Source of the DNA: Kitasatospora sp. SolWspMP-SS2h
GTDB taxonomy: Bacteria; Actinomycetota; Actinomycetes; Streptomycetales; Streptomycetaceae
Assembly: GCF_003259315.1 (NCBI RefSeq)
Contig: NZ_QLLT01000002.1
Span: 62,001-126,000, forward strand
Direction of reading: 5' to 3'
Length of the DNA stretch: 64,000 nt
Numbering within the stretch: position 1 is the stretch's first letter; each line of letters starts with the position of its first letter. The notes under the pieces are model-generated. The model was not told the DNA's origin. It saw only the letters and a list, made by a program, of their open reading frames with translations, and did no database searches. The position numbers and the translations under genes were made by a program. Shown here piece after piece: positions 45,577 through 53,806 of the stretch.

Positions 45577-47198
45577 TGGCCGACCTGCTGCTGCGCGCCG
45601 CCACCGTGGTCGACGGCACCGGCGCCGACCGCTACCGCGCCGACGTCACCGTCACCGACGGCCGCATCGCGGAGATCGACCGGGCGGGAAAAGAGCTGAC
45701 GGGACGTCAGGTGATCGACGCCGACGGGCTGGTGCTCGCCCCCGGCTTCATCGACATGCACGCCCACTCCGACCTGCGGCTGCTCCTCGAACCCGACCAC
45801 CCCTCCCGGATCACCCAGGGCGTCACCCTGGAGGTCCTCGGCCAGGACGGCCTCTCCTACGCCCCCGTCGACGACACCACCCTCGCCGCGCTGCGCCGCC
45901 AACTCGCGGGCTGGAACGGCGATCCCGCCGACGCCGAGTTCGACTGGAACTGGCGCACCGTCGCCCAGTACCTCGACCGCCTCGACGCCGGAGCCGCCGT
46001 CAACACCTGCTACCTCGTCCCGCACGGCACCGTCCGGATGCTCGCCATGGGCTGGGACAACCGGCCCCCCACCGGGTCCGAACTCGCCCGGATGAGCGAG
46101 CTGGTGGACCGGGCGCTGGCCGACGGCGCGGTCGGCATGTCCACCGGCCTCACCTACACCCCCGGCATGTACGCCGGCACCGCCGAACTCGTCGCGCTGT
46201 GCACCGTCGTCGCCGCCCGCGGCGGCTTCCACGCCCCGCACCAGCGCTCCTACGGGGCGGGCGCGCTGGAGGGCTACGCGGAGATGGTCGAGATCTCCCG
46301 CCGCTCCGGCTGCCCGCTGCACCTCACCCACGCCACCATGAACTTCGGCGTCAACGAGGGCCGGGCCGGCCAGTTCCTCGCCCTGGTCGACGCCGCCCTC
46401 GCCGACGGCGTCGACCTCACCCTCGACAGCTACCCCTACCTGCCCGGCTCCACCACTCTGGCCGCCCTGCTGCCCAGTTGGTCCACCGAGGGCGGCCCCG
46501 AAGCCACCCTCGCCCGGCTCGCCGACCCCGCCGCCCGCGAGCGCATCCGCGCCGACGTCGAGGAGCGCGGCAGCGACGGCTGCCACGGCGTCGTCACCGA
46601 CTGGGACACCATCCAGGTCTCCGGCGTCCGGCACGGCGCGCTGTCCGCCGTCGTCGGCCGGAAGGTCTCCGAACTCGCCGCCGAACAGGGCCGCACCGGC
46701 ACCGAGGTCTTCTTCGGACTGCTGCGTGCCGACCGGCTGGGCACCACGATCCTCCAGCACGTCGGCCACGAGGAGAACGTCCGGGCCATCATGCGCCACC
46801 CCGTGCACACCGCCGGCAGCGACGGACTGCTGGTCGGCGCCCGCCCGCACCCCCGGGCCTGGGGCACGTTCCCCCGCTACCTGGCCCGCTACGGCCGCGA
46901 GTTGGGCGTCCTCACGCTCGAACAGGCCGTCGCCCGGATGACCGGCCGCCCCGCCCGCCGCCTCGGCCTCGACCGGCGCGGCCTGATCCGCCCCGGCCAC
47001 CACGCCGACCTGGTCCTGTTCGACCCGGACACCGTCCGCGACACCGCGACCTTCGACCGGCCCCGGCAGCCCGCCGAGGGCATCCGGCACGTCCTGGTCA
47101 ACGGCGTCCCCGCGCTCACCGACGGCGAACCCACCGGCGACCTGGCCGGCCGGGCCCTGCGGCGCGGCGCCGACCGCAAGGTCCGGGCCGTGACCTGA
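45576..47198 (+). CDS. N-acyl-D-amino-acid deacylase family amidohydrolase
   Basis: 540 residues of the D-aminoacylase branch of the amidohydrolase superfamily. The metal-binding FIDMHAHSDL places H62 and H64. VGMSTGLTYTPGMYAGT, HLTHATMNFGVNEGR, TILQHVGHEENVRAIMRHP (in part LQHVGHEENVRAIMRHP) and TAGSDGLLVGARPHPRAWG are family blocks, the last carrying the catalytic Asp. These enzymes remove acyl groups from N-acyl-D-amino acids. D-Glucosaminate has a D-configured alpha-amino acid centre, so N-acetyl-D-glucosaminate is a logical substrate here. ATG 45576 overlaps the deaminase stop (TGATG). Confidence 0.88.
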   Translation: MADLLLRAATVVDGTGADRYRADVTVTDGRIAEIDRAGKELTGRQVIDADGLVLAPGFIDMHAHSDLRLLLEPDHPSRITQGVTLEVLGQDGLSYAPVDDTTLAALRRQLAGWNGDPADAEFDWNWRTVAQYLDRLDAGAAVNTCYLVPHGTVRMLAMGWDNRPPTGSELARMSELVDRALADGAVGMSTGLTYTPGMYAGTAELVALCTVVAARGGFHAPHQRSYGAGALEGYAEMVEISRRSGCPLHLTHATMNFGVNEGRAGQFLALVDAALADGVDLTLDSYPYLPGSTTLAALLPSWSTEGGPEATLARLADPAARERIRADVEERGSDGCHGVVTDWDTIQVSGVRHGALSAVVGRKVSELAAEQGRTGTEVFFGLLRADRLGTTILQHVGHEENVRAIMRHPVHTAGSDGLLVGARPHPRAWGTFPRYLARYGRELGVLTLEQAVARMTGRPARRLGLDRRGLIRPGHHADLVLFDPDTVRDTATFDRPRQPAEGIRHVLVNGVPALTDGEPTGDLAGRALRRGADRKVRAVT

Positions 47199-47280
47199 CA
47201 CACCGTCACCTTTAAGGGCGGGAAGCCTCCTTCGGCCACCGCCACCCCCAACGACCAGCACGGAAAGAGGAATCGCCAGC

Positions 47281-47910
47281 ATGGGAACCGAAACGACCGA
47301 ACTGCGCGCGGCCCTGGCCCGGCAGCCGGTGATCGCCGTGGTGCGGGCCCCCGTGATCCCCGACGCGGTCGCGCTCTGCGAGGCGCTCGCCGAGGGCGGC
47401 ATCGCCTGGACCGAACTCACCTTCACCACACCGGACGTGACCCGCCACCTGGCCCGCGCCGCCGGGGCCGGCTGCCGGATCGGCGTCGGCACCGTGCTCA
47501 CCGCCGACCAGGCCCGGGCCGGGATCGCCGCCGGGGCCGGCTTCCTGGTCACCCCCGGCCTGCGCCCGGCCGTCGCCGACACCGCCCGCGAGGCCGGAGT
47601 CCCGGTCGTGATGGGCGCGTTGACGCCCAGCGAGGTCGCCGACGCCGTCGACCTCGGCGCCGCCGCGGTCAAGATATTCCCCGCGAAGGCGTTCGGCCCC
47701 GGCTACTTCAAGGACCTGCGCGGCCCCTACCCCGACGTCCCGCTGGTCGCCTCCGGCGGCGTCAACGCCGGCAACGCCAGGGCCTTCCTCGACCACGGCG
47801 CGCTCGCCGTCTGCGCCGGGACCGACGTCGTCCCGCCGCAGGCCGTCGCGGACGGCGACTGGGCCGGGATCACCCGCCGCGCCAAGGAGTTCACCGCCTC
47901 GCTCGGCTGA
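47281..47910 (+). CDS. eda: KDPG (2-keto-3-deoxy-6-phosphogluconate) aldolase
   Basis: 209 residues, a class I aldolase of the KDPG/KHG family. E45 (WTELTF) and the Schiff-base Lys K131 (AAAVKIFPAKAFG) are in place; GVGTVLTADQA and ASGGVNAGN bind phosphate. It splits KDPG into pyruvate and glyceraldehyde-3-phosphate. ATG 47281 follows AAAGAGGAA. It is 82 bases after the deacylase gene and probably in the same transcript. No Entner-Doudoroff dehydratase is encoded nearby, so its substrate likely comes from the KDG kinase of this cluster. Confidence 0.92.
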   Translation: MGTETTELRAALARQPVIAVVRAPVIPDAVALCEALAEGGIAWTELTFTTPDVTRHLARAAGAGCRIGVGTVLTADQARAGIAAGAGFLVTPGLRPAVADTAREAGVPVVMGALTPSEVADAVDLGAAAVKIFPAKAFGPGYFKDLRGPYPDVPLVASGGVNAGNARAFLDHGALAVCAGTDVVPPQAVADGDWAGITRRAKEFTASLG

Positions 47911-47926
47911 GTGACGTCACGTGCGG

Positions 47927-48589
47927 TCACTCGCGGTCGGCCGTGGAGGCGGCGGGGGCGGCGGGTGCGGTGGGGGAGGCGGGTGCGACGGGGGCAGTGG
48001 GTGCGGCGGGTGTCGCCGGGGCGGTCGCCGGACGGTGCTCGGCGGCCAGGGCGAGCACCCGGTCCACCGTCCAGTGGTCGGCCGCGTGGGTGCCGTAGTG
48101 CGCGGCCAGGACCAGGCCGTCGGGGGCGAGCAGGAAGTCGGCGGGCAGGCCCAGCCGCCCGCCGACCGGGCGGGAGGACGGCGGCCGCTCCCGCCCGCGC
48201 AGCACCAGCGGCACGCTGCGGGCCACCCCCCGCGCCATCGACGGCCACGCCCGGGGGTCGAGCAGCGCCCGCGCCCCGCGCTCGACCCCGTACGCGCGGT
48301 ACAGCCGCCGCTCCGGATCGGCCAGCAGCGGGAACGGCAACCCGTCGGCGTACGGCCGCAGTTCGGCGGCGGGCGAGTGGAACGCGACCAGCTCCCGCAC
48401 CCCCGCCGCGCGCAGCTCCGGGTGACGGACGGCGAAACCGCGCAGGTGCAGGTTGCAGATCGGGCAGCCCGCGAAACGGCGGAACTGCAGGTGCGTCAGG
48501 CCGCCCGCCGGCACCGGCGGCAGGGGCGCGTCGGCGGCGTCGGTGGCGGGCAGGGCGGGGGCGGCGGTACCGGTCCGAAGTCGGGACAC
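47927..48589 (-). CDS. redoxin (AhpC/TSA-like) family protein
   Basis: 220 residues. A thioredoxin-fold core holds FRRFAGCPICNLHLRGF, a CxxC redox motif, followed by VREL VAFHSPAAELRPY and GLPADFLLAPDGLVLAAHYGTHA (in part LPADFLLAPDGLVLAAHYG). This matches the AhpC/TSA-like proteins with a GCPICNLHLR motif that are likely peroxide or organic-peroxide reductases or oxidoreductases; the substrate is unknown. An Ala/Pro/Thr-rich tail of about 35 residues is appended. GTG 48589 is preceded by GAGGAG. It is divergent from a TetR regulator across a 65-base operator region, and probably its target. Confidence 0.8.
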   Translation of the reverse strand: MSRLRTGTAAPALPATDAADAPLPPVPAGGLTHLQFRRFAGCPICNLHLRGFAVRHPELRAAGVRELVAFHSPAAELRPYADGLPFPLLADPERRLYRAYGVERGARALLDPRAWPSMARGVARSVPLVLRGRERPPSSRPVGGRLGLPADFLLAPDGLVLAAHYGTHAADHWTVDRVLALAAEHRPATAPATPAAPTAPVAPASPTAPAAPAASTADRE

Positions 48590-48614
48590 GTGGGCTCCTC
48601 GTAGGTGTAGACCG

Positions 48615-48635
48615 TACGCCAAAACTGTAGGCGTA
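48615..48635. promoter_or_regulatory. inverted-repeat operator between redoxin and TetR genes
   Basis: TACGCC (48615-48620) and GGCGTA (48630-48635) flank AAAACTGTA; a further GCCGTACGC lies next to it. It is the only AT-rich element in the divergent spacer. Autoregulation by the TetR protein is inferred. Confidence 0.5.
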
Positions 48636-48654
48636 TGCCGTACGCTGTCAACCC

Positions 48655-49311
48655 GTGCCCCGCCCACGCTCCCTGACCACCCGCCAGATCGCCGCCGCCG
48701 CCCTCGCCGTGATCGACCGCGACGGCCTGCCCGCCCTCTCCATGCGCACCGTCGCCGCCGAACTCGACCGCCGCACCATGGCCCTCTACCGCTACGTCGA
48801 GGACCGCGAGGAACTGGAGTGCCTGGTCGTCGACCTCGCCCTCGGCCCCGTCCTCGACCGCGCCGCCCGCGAACCCGCTCCGCCCTCCCCACGGGCCCGG
48901 CTGCTCGCCCTGCTGGACCTCATGCGCGAGGCCGTCGGCGCCCACCCCGGCGTCCTGCCGCTGGCCGTCCGGCACCACGGCGGCTGCCTGCCCGCGCTGC
49001 GCTGGCGCGAACGGCTGCTGGAGGCCCTGGCCGACGCCGGACTCGACGCGCCGCGCCGCGCCGCGGCCCTGCACGCCCTGGTCGCCTACGTGATCGGCGA
49101 ACTCGAACTGGAGCACCAGGCGGCCGTAGCCACCGCCACAGCCACAGGCGCAGGTGTCGCGGCCGACCCCGGCGGCCCGCTCGTCCCCGAGACCTTCCCC
49201 CTGCTCTCCGCCGCCCTGGCGGCCCGCGCCGCCACCGACCCCGCCCGGGCCTTCACCGACGGCGCCCGGACCGTCCTCGACGGCCTCGGCGTCGGTACCG
49301 GCATCGGCTGA
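48655..49311 (+). CDS. TetR family regulator with TetR-type C-terminal domain
   Basis: 218 residues. HTH: TRQIAAAALAVIDRDGLPALSMRTVAAELD (in part TRQIAAAALAVIDRDG, LSMRTVAAEL) and RRTMALYRYVEDREEL. The C-terminal part (LLDLMREAVGAHPGVLPLAVRHH, in part) belongs to the tetracycline-repressor-like C-terminal class. The GTG at 48655 follows the operator closely with no Shine-Dalgarno, so a leaderless message is likely. It is divergent from the redoxin gene. Confidence 0.88.
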   Translation: MPRPRSLTTRQIAAAALAVIDRDGLPALSMRTVAAELDRRTMALYRYVEDREELECLVVDLALGPVLDRAAREPAPPSPRARLLALLDLMREAVGAHPGVLPLAVRHHGGCLPALRWRERLLEALADAGLDAPRRAAALHALVAYVIGELELEHQAAVATATATGAGVAADPGGPLVPETFPLLSAALAARAATDPARAFTDGARTVLDGLGVGTGIG

Positions 49312-49353
49312 TCCTGTGCCCGGGTGGCGGTCCGTCGGTCGCGGGCGGGGGTC

Positions 49354-50022
49354 TCAGCCGAGGGCACCCCAGCCGTGGTCGAGGAGGTCGAAGGCGCGGA
49401 CGATGGCGCCCCGGACGTCGGGGTGGGACTGGACCGCCCGGGGTGCCTCCAGGGCGAAGTGGGCCAGGGCGGTGCAGGCCGGGTCGTCGGCGGGGCGGCC
49501 GCTCTGCTCGGCGATGACCGCGGCGAGCGCGGCGGTGTGGCGCAGCCACATGGCCTGCTGGTAGTCGCGCAGGGCCGGGGTGGAGTCCACCAGGGCGGCG
49601 AACGACGGGAAACGCGGGTCGCCGCCGGCGCCGGCCCGGCGGTGGCGCAGGGCGTGGTCGCACAGGGCGGCCGGGATCGACCGGCCGGGGGGCCGCTCGC
49701 GCACGGCGGCGAGCAGGTCGGCCTCCAGGTCGGCCTCCTCGTCGAAGACCAGCGCCTCCTTGACCGGGAAGTGCTTGAACAGCGTGGTGGTGGAGACGTC
49801 CGCGGCGTCCGCGATCTCGCGGATGCCGACGTCGTCGTAGCCGCGCTCCAGGAACAGGCGCAGCGCGGCGTCCGCGATGGCCTGGCGGGTGGCGGCCTTC
49901 TTGCGCTCGCGGCGCCCCGGCGGGGCTGGGGACGGGGCCGGTGGCGGGGGCGGCGACGAGGGGCTGGGCGGGGGCGCGGGGCTCGGTGCGGGCGGCGGCG
50001 GAGGCGGTGGGGTGTCGGGCAT
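49354..50022 (-). CDS. TetR family regulator with Pro-rich N-terminal extension
   Basis: 222 residues. The first 35 residues are nearly all Pro, Ser and Ala. The HTH follows: RKKAATRQAIADAALRLFLERGYDDV (in part ATRQAIADAALRLFLERG), IREIADAADVSTTTLFKHFPVKEALV (in part). The C-terminal half is a typical TetR ligand domain. The extension may be real or result from a start chosen too far upstream; no internal ATG/GTG sits immediately before the HTH. It is divergent from the TetX-like monooxygenase gene, with a perfect 7-bp inverted repeat between them. Confidence 0.85.
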   Translation of the reverse strand: MPDTPPPPPPPAPSPAPPPSPSSPPPPPAPSPAPPGRRERKKAATRQAIADAALRLFLERGYDDVGIREIADAADVSTTTLFKHFPVKEALVFDEEADLEADLLAAVRERPPGRSIPAALCDHALRHRRAGAGGDPRFPSFAALVDSTPALRDYQQAMWLRHTAALAAVIAEQSGRPADDPACTALAHFALEAPRAVQSHPDVRGAIVRAFDLLDHGWGALG

Positions 50023-50054
50023 GGGGGCATCCTACCTCCTGGGTTCACTCGGTT

Positions 50055-50079
50055 CAAAAGTTGAGTCGTTGCACTTTTG
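50055..50079. promoter_or_regulatory. operator between TetR and monooxygenase genes
   Basis: CAAAAGT (50055-50061) and ACTTTTG (50073-50079) form a perfect inverted repeat with an 11-base centre. ACTC/GAGT/ACTC motifs occur around it. The arrangement matches TetR-controlled resistance genes. Confidence 0.6.
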
Positions 50080-50196
50080 TACTCGGTGTGGTCTGCTGGA
50101 GCTGCGGCCCCGTGGAGCGTGAACGCCCCGGCCGCCCCCACACCCCCTGCCCGGTCGCCCGGCACCGCCGTGCGCCCGTCCGGAAGGAGCACCGCC

Positions 50197-51444
50197 ATGA
50201 CCACCGCACCCGCCTCCACCACCCCGCCCACCCCGTCCGGCCCGCCCGTCCCCCGCATCGCCGTCGTCGGCGCCGGGCCCGGCGGCCTGACCTGCGCCCG
50301 CATCCTGCAGCGCCACGGCATCGCCGTCACCGTGTACGACCACGACGGCGGCCCCGACGCCCGCGACCAGGGCGGCACCCTCGACCTGCACGAGGACAAC
50401 GGCCAACTCGCCCTGCGCGAAGCCGGACTGCTCGACGACTTCTTCCGCCTCGCCCGCGCCGAAGGACAGGAGATGCGCCAACTCGACGCCCTGACCGGGG
50501 AGATCGGCTTCCACCACGTCCCCGAGGACGGCGAACGGTTCAAGCCCGAGATCGACCGGGGCCAGCTGCGCGACCTCCTGCTGCGCTCGCTCGCCCCGGA
50601 CACCGTCCGGTGGGGCCGCACCCTGCGCTCGGTCGAGGGCCCCGCCGGCGGCCCCCGCCGCCTGCACTTCACCGACGGCACCGCCGTCGAGGCCGACCTG
50701 GTGATCGGCGCGGACGGGGCCTGGTCCAGGGTCCGCCGCGCGCTCTCCCCGGCCACCCCCCGCCACACCGGGATCAGCTTCCTCGAAGCCTGGTTCCACG
50801 ACGTCGACCGCCGCCACCCCGAACTCGCCGCACTGGTCGGCCCCGGCAGCGCCTCGGCGGCCGACGGCGAACGCGGACTGTTCGCCCAGCGCAACAGCGG
50901 CGACCACATCCGGGTCTACGTCATCCAGCGCGCCCCCGCCGACTGGATCGCGCAGGCCGGCCACACCGTCCAGGACACCGACGCCCTGCGCGCCCTCCTC
51001 CTGGACCGCTACCGCCGCTGGTCGCCCGCCCTGCGCCGACTCCTCACCGACAACGACGGCCCCTACGTCGACCGCCCGATCCACGCCCTGCCCGTCCCGC
51101 ACACCTGGACGCACGACCCCGCCGTCACCCTGCTCGGCGACGCCGCCCACCTCATGCCCCCGCTCGGCGTCGGCGTCAACCTCGCCATGCTCGACGCCTG
51201 CGAACTCGCCCTCGCGATCGCCGGACACGACACCCTCGCCGGGGCCGTCCGCGCCTACGAGGCGACCATGCTGCCCCGCTCCGCCGACATGCAGCGCCTC
51301 CTCGACGGCGCCGCCGACGGCCTGCTGTCCGACGAACCGCACCAGGGGGAGCTGCACCACGGTGAGCCGGACCGGGATGAGCCGGCGCCGGAGCCGCGGC
51401 CGCGGCCGTCCGGCGGCGCGGCCGAGCCGTCCGGCGCTCGCTGA
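50197..51444 (+). CDS. FAD-dependent monooxygenase, tetracycline destructase (TetX)-like
   Basis: 415 residues of class A flavoprotein monooxygenases. IAVVGAGPGGLTCARILQRHG binds FAD (in part VVGAGPGGLTCARIL), RDQGGTLDLHEDNGQLALREAG (in part GGTLDLHEDNGQLAL) is a strong TetX-family segment, VIGADGAWSRVR is the DG motif, and LLGDAAHLMPPLGVGVNLAM is the GD motif. TetX enzymes hydroxylate tetracyclines; related enzymes act on other aromatic polyketides. ATG 50197 follows GGAAGGA. The C-terminal 50 residues are an acidic, Pro-rich low-complexity tail. Regulation by the divergent TetR protein is expected. Confidence 0.87.
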   Translation: MTTAPASTTPPTPSGPPVPRIAVVGAGPGGLTCARILQRHGIAVTVYDHDGGPDARDQGGTLDLHEDNGQLALREAGLLDDFFRLARAEGQEMRQLDALTGEIGFHHVPEDGERFKPEIDRGQLRDLLLRSLAPDTVRWGRTLRSVEGPAGGPRRLHFTDGTAVEADLVIGADGAWSRVRRALSPATPRHTGISFLEAWFHDVDRRHPELAALVGPGSASAADGERGLFAQRNSGDHIRVYVIQRAPADWIAQAGHTVQDTDALRALLLDRYRRWSPALRRLLTDNDGPYVDRPIHALPVPHTWTHDPAVTLLGDAAHLMPPLGVGVNLAMLDACELALAIAGHDTLAGAVRAYEATMLPRSADMQRLLDGAADGLLSDEPHQGELHHGEPDRDEPAPEPRPRPSGGAAEPSGAR

Positions 51445-51472
51445 GCCGTCGCCGGACGGGGAGCGGCCCCGG

Positions 51473-52213
51473 TCAGCGGGCCCGGGTGGTCGAGTACAGG
51501 TGGCTGTCGCGGAACTCCGTCGCGGCCAGCGTCCGGCCGACGATGATCACCGCGGTGCGCAGCACGCCCGCGGCCTGGACCTGGACGGCGATGTCGCCGA
51601 GCGTGCCGCGCAGCACCAGTTCGTCCGGGCGGCTGGCCATGGCGACCACCGCCGCCGGGCAGTCCGGTCCGTAGTGCGGCAGCAGCTCCTCGACCACGCT
51701 GTCCACGTAGCGGGCCGCCAGGTGCAGCACCAGCAGCGCGCCGCTCCTGCCCAGCACGGAGAGTTCCTCACCGGGCGGCATCGGCGTCGCCTGCCGGGCC
51801 ACCCGGGTCAGGATCACCGTCTGGCCGACCGTCGGCACCGTCAGCTCGCGCTTCAGCGCGGCCGCCGCCGCCGCGAACGCGGGCACCCCCGGCACCACCT
51901 CGTACGGGATGTCCGCCGCGTCCAGGCGGCGCATCTGCTCGGCCATCGCCGAGAACACCGACGGGTCGCCGGAGTGCAGCCGGGCCACGTCCTGGCCCGC
52001 GCGGTGCGCGCTGACGATCTCGGCCAGGATCTGGTCCAGGTCGAGGTTCGCGGTGTCGACCAGCCGGGCGTCCGGCGGGCAGTCCGCCAGCAGCTCCGGC
52101 GGCACCAGGCTCCCCGCGTACAGGCACACCCCGCAGCGGGCCAGGGTGCGCTGGCCGCGCACCGTGATCAGATCGGCCGCGCCCGGACCGGCACCGATGA
52201 AATAGACCGTCAC
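51473..52213 (-). CDS. cobM: precorrin-4 C11-methyltransferase
   Basis: 246 residues of the tetrapyrrole methylase family: VYFIGAGPGAADLITVRGQR at the start, LVPPELLADCPPDARLVDTA, LHSGDPSVFSAMAEQMRRL and PGVPAFAAAAAALKRELTVP are CobM/CbiF signatures. It methylates C11 with SAM. GTG 52213 follows GGAGGAG and overlaps the cobL stop. Together with cobL it forms a separate minus-strand unit, 10 kb away from the rest of the cobalamin genes in the window. Confidence 0.95.
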   Translation of the reverse strand: MTVYFIGAGPGAADLITVRGQRTLARCGVCLYAGSLVPPELLADCPPDARLVDTANLDLDQILAEIVSAHRAGQDVARLHSGDPSVFSAMAEQMRRLDAADIPYEVVPGVPAFAAAAAALKRELTVPTVGQTVILTRVARQATPMPPGEELSVLGRSGALLVLHLAARYVDSVVEELLPHYGPDCPAAVVAMASRPDELVLRGTLGDIAVQVQAAGVLRTAVIIVGRTLAATEFRDSHLYSTTRAR

Positions 52214-53565
52214 TTCGCTCCTCCGAGAACTCCGACAACCTCGTCCGCACCGGCATCCGCACCGGCATCCGCACCGGCATCCGCACCGGCGTCCGCACCG
52301 GTCTCGCCCGCGTCCGGACCCGCGCCCCCGGCGTCCTTGACGACGCTCCACTGGGTCACCGGCATCGCCTGCCGCCACCCCGTGAACCCGCCCACCGGCA
52401 CCGCGTGCGCCACGCCCAGCTTCACCAACTCGCCGCCGTGGCGCCGGTACCACTGCGTCAGCAGCGCCTCCGACTCCAGGGTCACCGTGTTCGCCACCAG
52501 CCGCCCGCCGGGCCCGAGCGCCGACCAGCACGCCTCCAGCAGCCCCGGCGCCGTCAGCCCGCCGCCGACGAACACCGCGTCCGGACGGTTGAGTTCGGTC
52601 TCCAGCCCGGCCAGCGCCGACGGCGCGGCCCCCGTCACGACCCGCAGCCGGGGCACGCCGAGCGCCGCCGCGTTGCGGACGATCCGCTCCGCCCGCGCCC
52701 GGTCCCGTTCCACGCTCACCGCCCGGCAGGTGCGGTGCGCCCGCAGCCACTCGATGCCGATCGACCCCGAACCGCCGCCGATGTCCCACAGCAGCTCGCC
52801 CGGTGCCGGGGCGAGTGCCGCCAACGTCGCCGCCCGGACGTGACGCTTCGTCAACTGTCCGTCCGACTCGAAGAGTTCGTCCCGCAGGCCGGGAACCAGC
52901 TGCTGCCGGGGGGCGTCCGCCGCGACGGCCGGGTCGAGGACGCACTCCACCGCCAGCACGTTCAGCGGATCGCCCGGCGGCAGCGACCAGCCCGCCGCCA
53001 CCCCCTCGCGCACCGCCTCCGCCGGACCGCCCAACTGCTCCAGCACCCGCACCCGGCTCGGCCCGAACCCGCGCTCCGCCAGCACCCGCGCCACCCGCGC
53101 GGGCGTCGACGCGTCCGCGCTCAGCACCAGCAGCCGACGCCCCGGGTACAGCGCCGCGTGCAGGGACGCGACCGGCCGGCCGACCAGCGTCACCACCTCG
53201 GTCTCCTCCACCGGCCACCCCAGCCGGGCGCACGCCAGCGACACCGAGGACGGATGCGGCAGCACCCGCAGCGACTCCGCCGGGACGCCGCACTCCAGCA
53301 GCGTCCGCCCGATCCCGTGGAACATCGGATCGCCGCTGGCCAGCACCGCCAGCCGCCGCCCCGCGAACCGCTCCAACAGCCCCGGCACCGCCACCCGCAA
53401 CGGCGACGGCCACGGCACCCGCTCCGCCGCCACCCCCTCCGGCAGCAGCCCCAACTGGCGCCCCCCGCCGAGCACCACCTCCGCCGCGCCCAACGCCTCC
53501 CGCGCCGCCGCCGAGAGCCCCGCCCAGCCGTCCGCACCCACCCCGACGACGGTGATCGCAGACAC
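52210..53565 (-). CDS. cobL: precorrin-6Y C5,15-methyltransferase (decarboxylating)
   Basis: 451 residues uniting CbiE-like (1-200) and CbiT-like (210-400) domains. ITVVGVGADGWAGLSAAARE and LASGDPMFHGIGRTL mark the first; LTKRHVRAATLAALAP, LLWDIGGGSGSIGIEWLR (SAM loop) mark the second. It adds methyl groups at C5 and C15 and decarboxylates C12. GTG 53565 is preferred to TTG 53571 because GAGGAG lies 6 bases before it. The C-terminus carries a GADA repeat encoded by 12-base units (52244-52302). The stop overlaps cobM. Confidence 0.95.
   Translation of the reverse strand: MSAITVVGVGADGWAGLSAAAREALGAAEVVLGGGRQLGLLPEGVAAERVPWPSPLRVAVPGLLERFAGRRLAVLASGDPMFHGIGRTLLECGVPAESLRVLPHPSSVSLACARLGWPVEETEVVTLVGRPVASLHAALYPGRRLLVLSADASTPARVARVLAERGFGPSRVRVLEQLGGPAEAVREGVAAGWSLPPGDPLNVLAVECVLDPAVAADAPRQQLVPGLRDELFESDGQLTKRHVRAATLAALAPAPGELLWDIGGGSGSIGIEWLRAHRTCRAVSVERDRARAERIVRNAAALGVPRLRVVTGAAPSALAGLETELNRPDAVFVGGGLTAPGLLEACWSALGPGGRLVANTVTLESEALLTQWYRRHGGELVKLGVAHAVPVGGFTGWRQAMPVTQWSVVKDAGGAGPDAGETGADAGADAGADAGADAGADEVVGVLGGAK
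52244..52302 (-). repeat. 12-bp tandem repeats in the cobL 3' end
   Basis: Nearly five copies of TCCGCACCGGCA (plus-strand reading) encode the repeated GADA/DAGA tail of CobL. The last copies carry single changes. Confidence 0.85.
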
Positions 53566-53806
53566 GCGCAACTCCTCAGGGCTCGGGGACGGGGCAGCCG
53601 CAGCCTACCCGCAACCGGCCGCCGTACCCCCCGCGAGCTGCGGAGATCCAGCGTGCGACATTGGCCACACCGGGCGGGGCGGGCCACCGGCGCGGACGCG
53701 GGCGTGCGCGCGGAAGTCCACTGCGTGAAAAGCCTGTTGGAGCGACGGGTGGTTCTGGGGTTGGGTGGGGGTGATCGAATCCGAGAGACCTGACGGGGGA
53801 TTCCGC

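Noticed and set aside
42758..47672. Several frames over 350 codons on the strands opposite the kinase, deaminase and deacylase genes
   Set aside because: All are Arg/Ala/Gly/Val-rich shadows of genes with clear active-site motifs.
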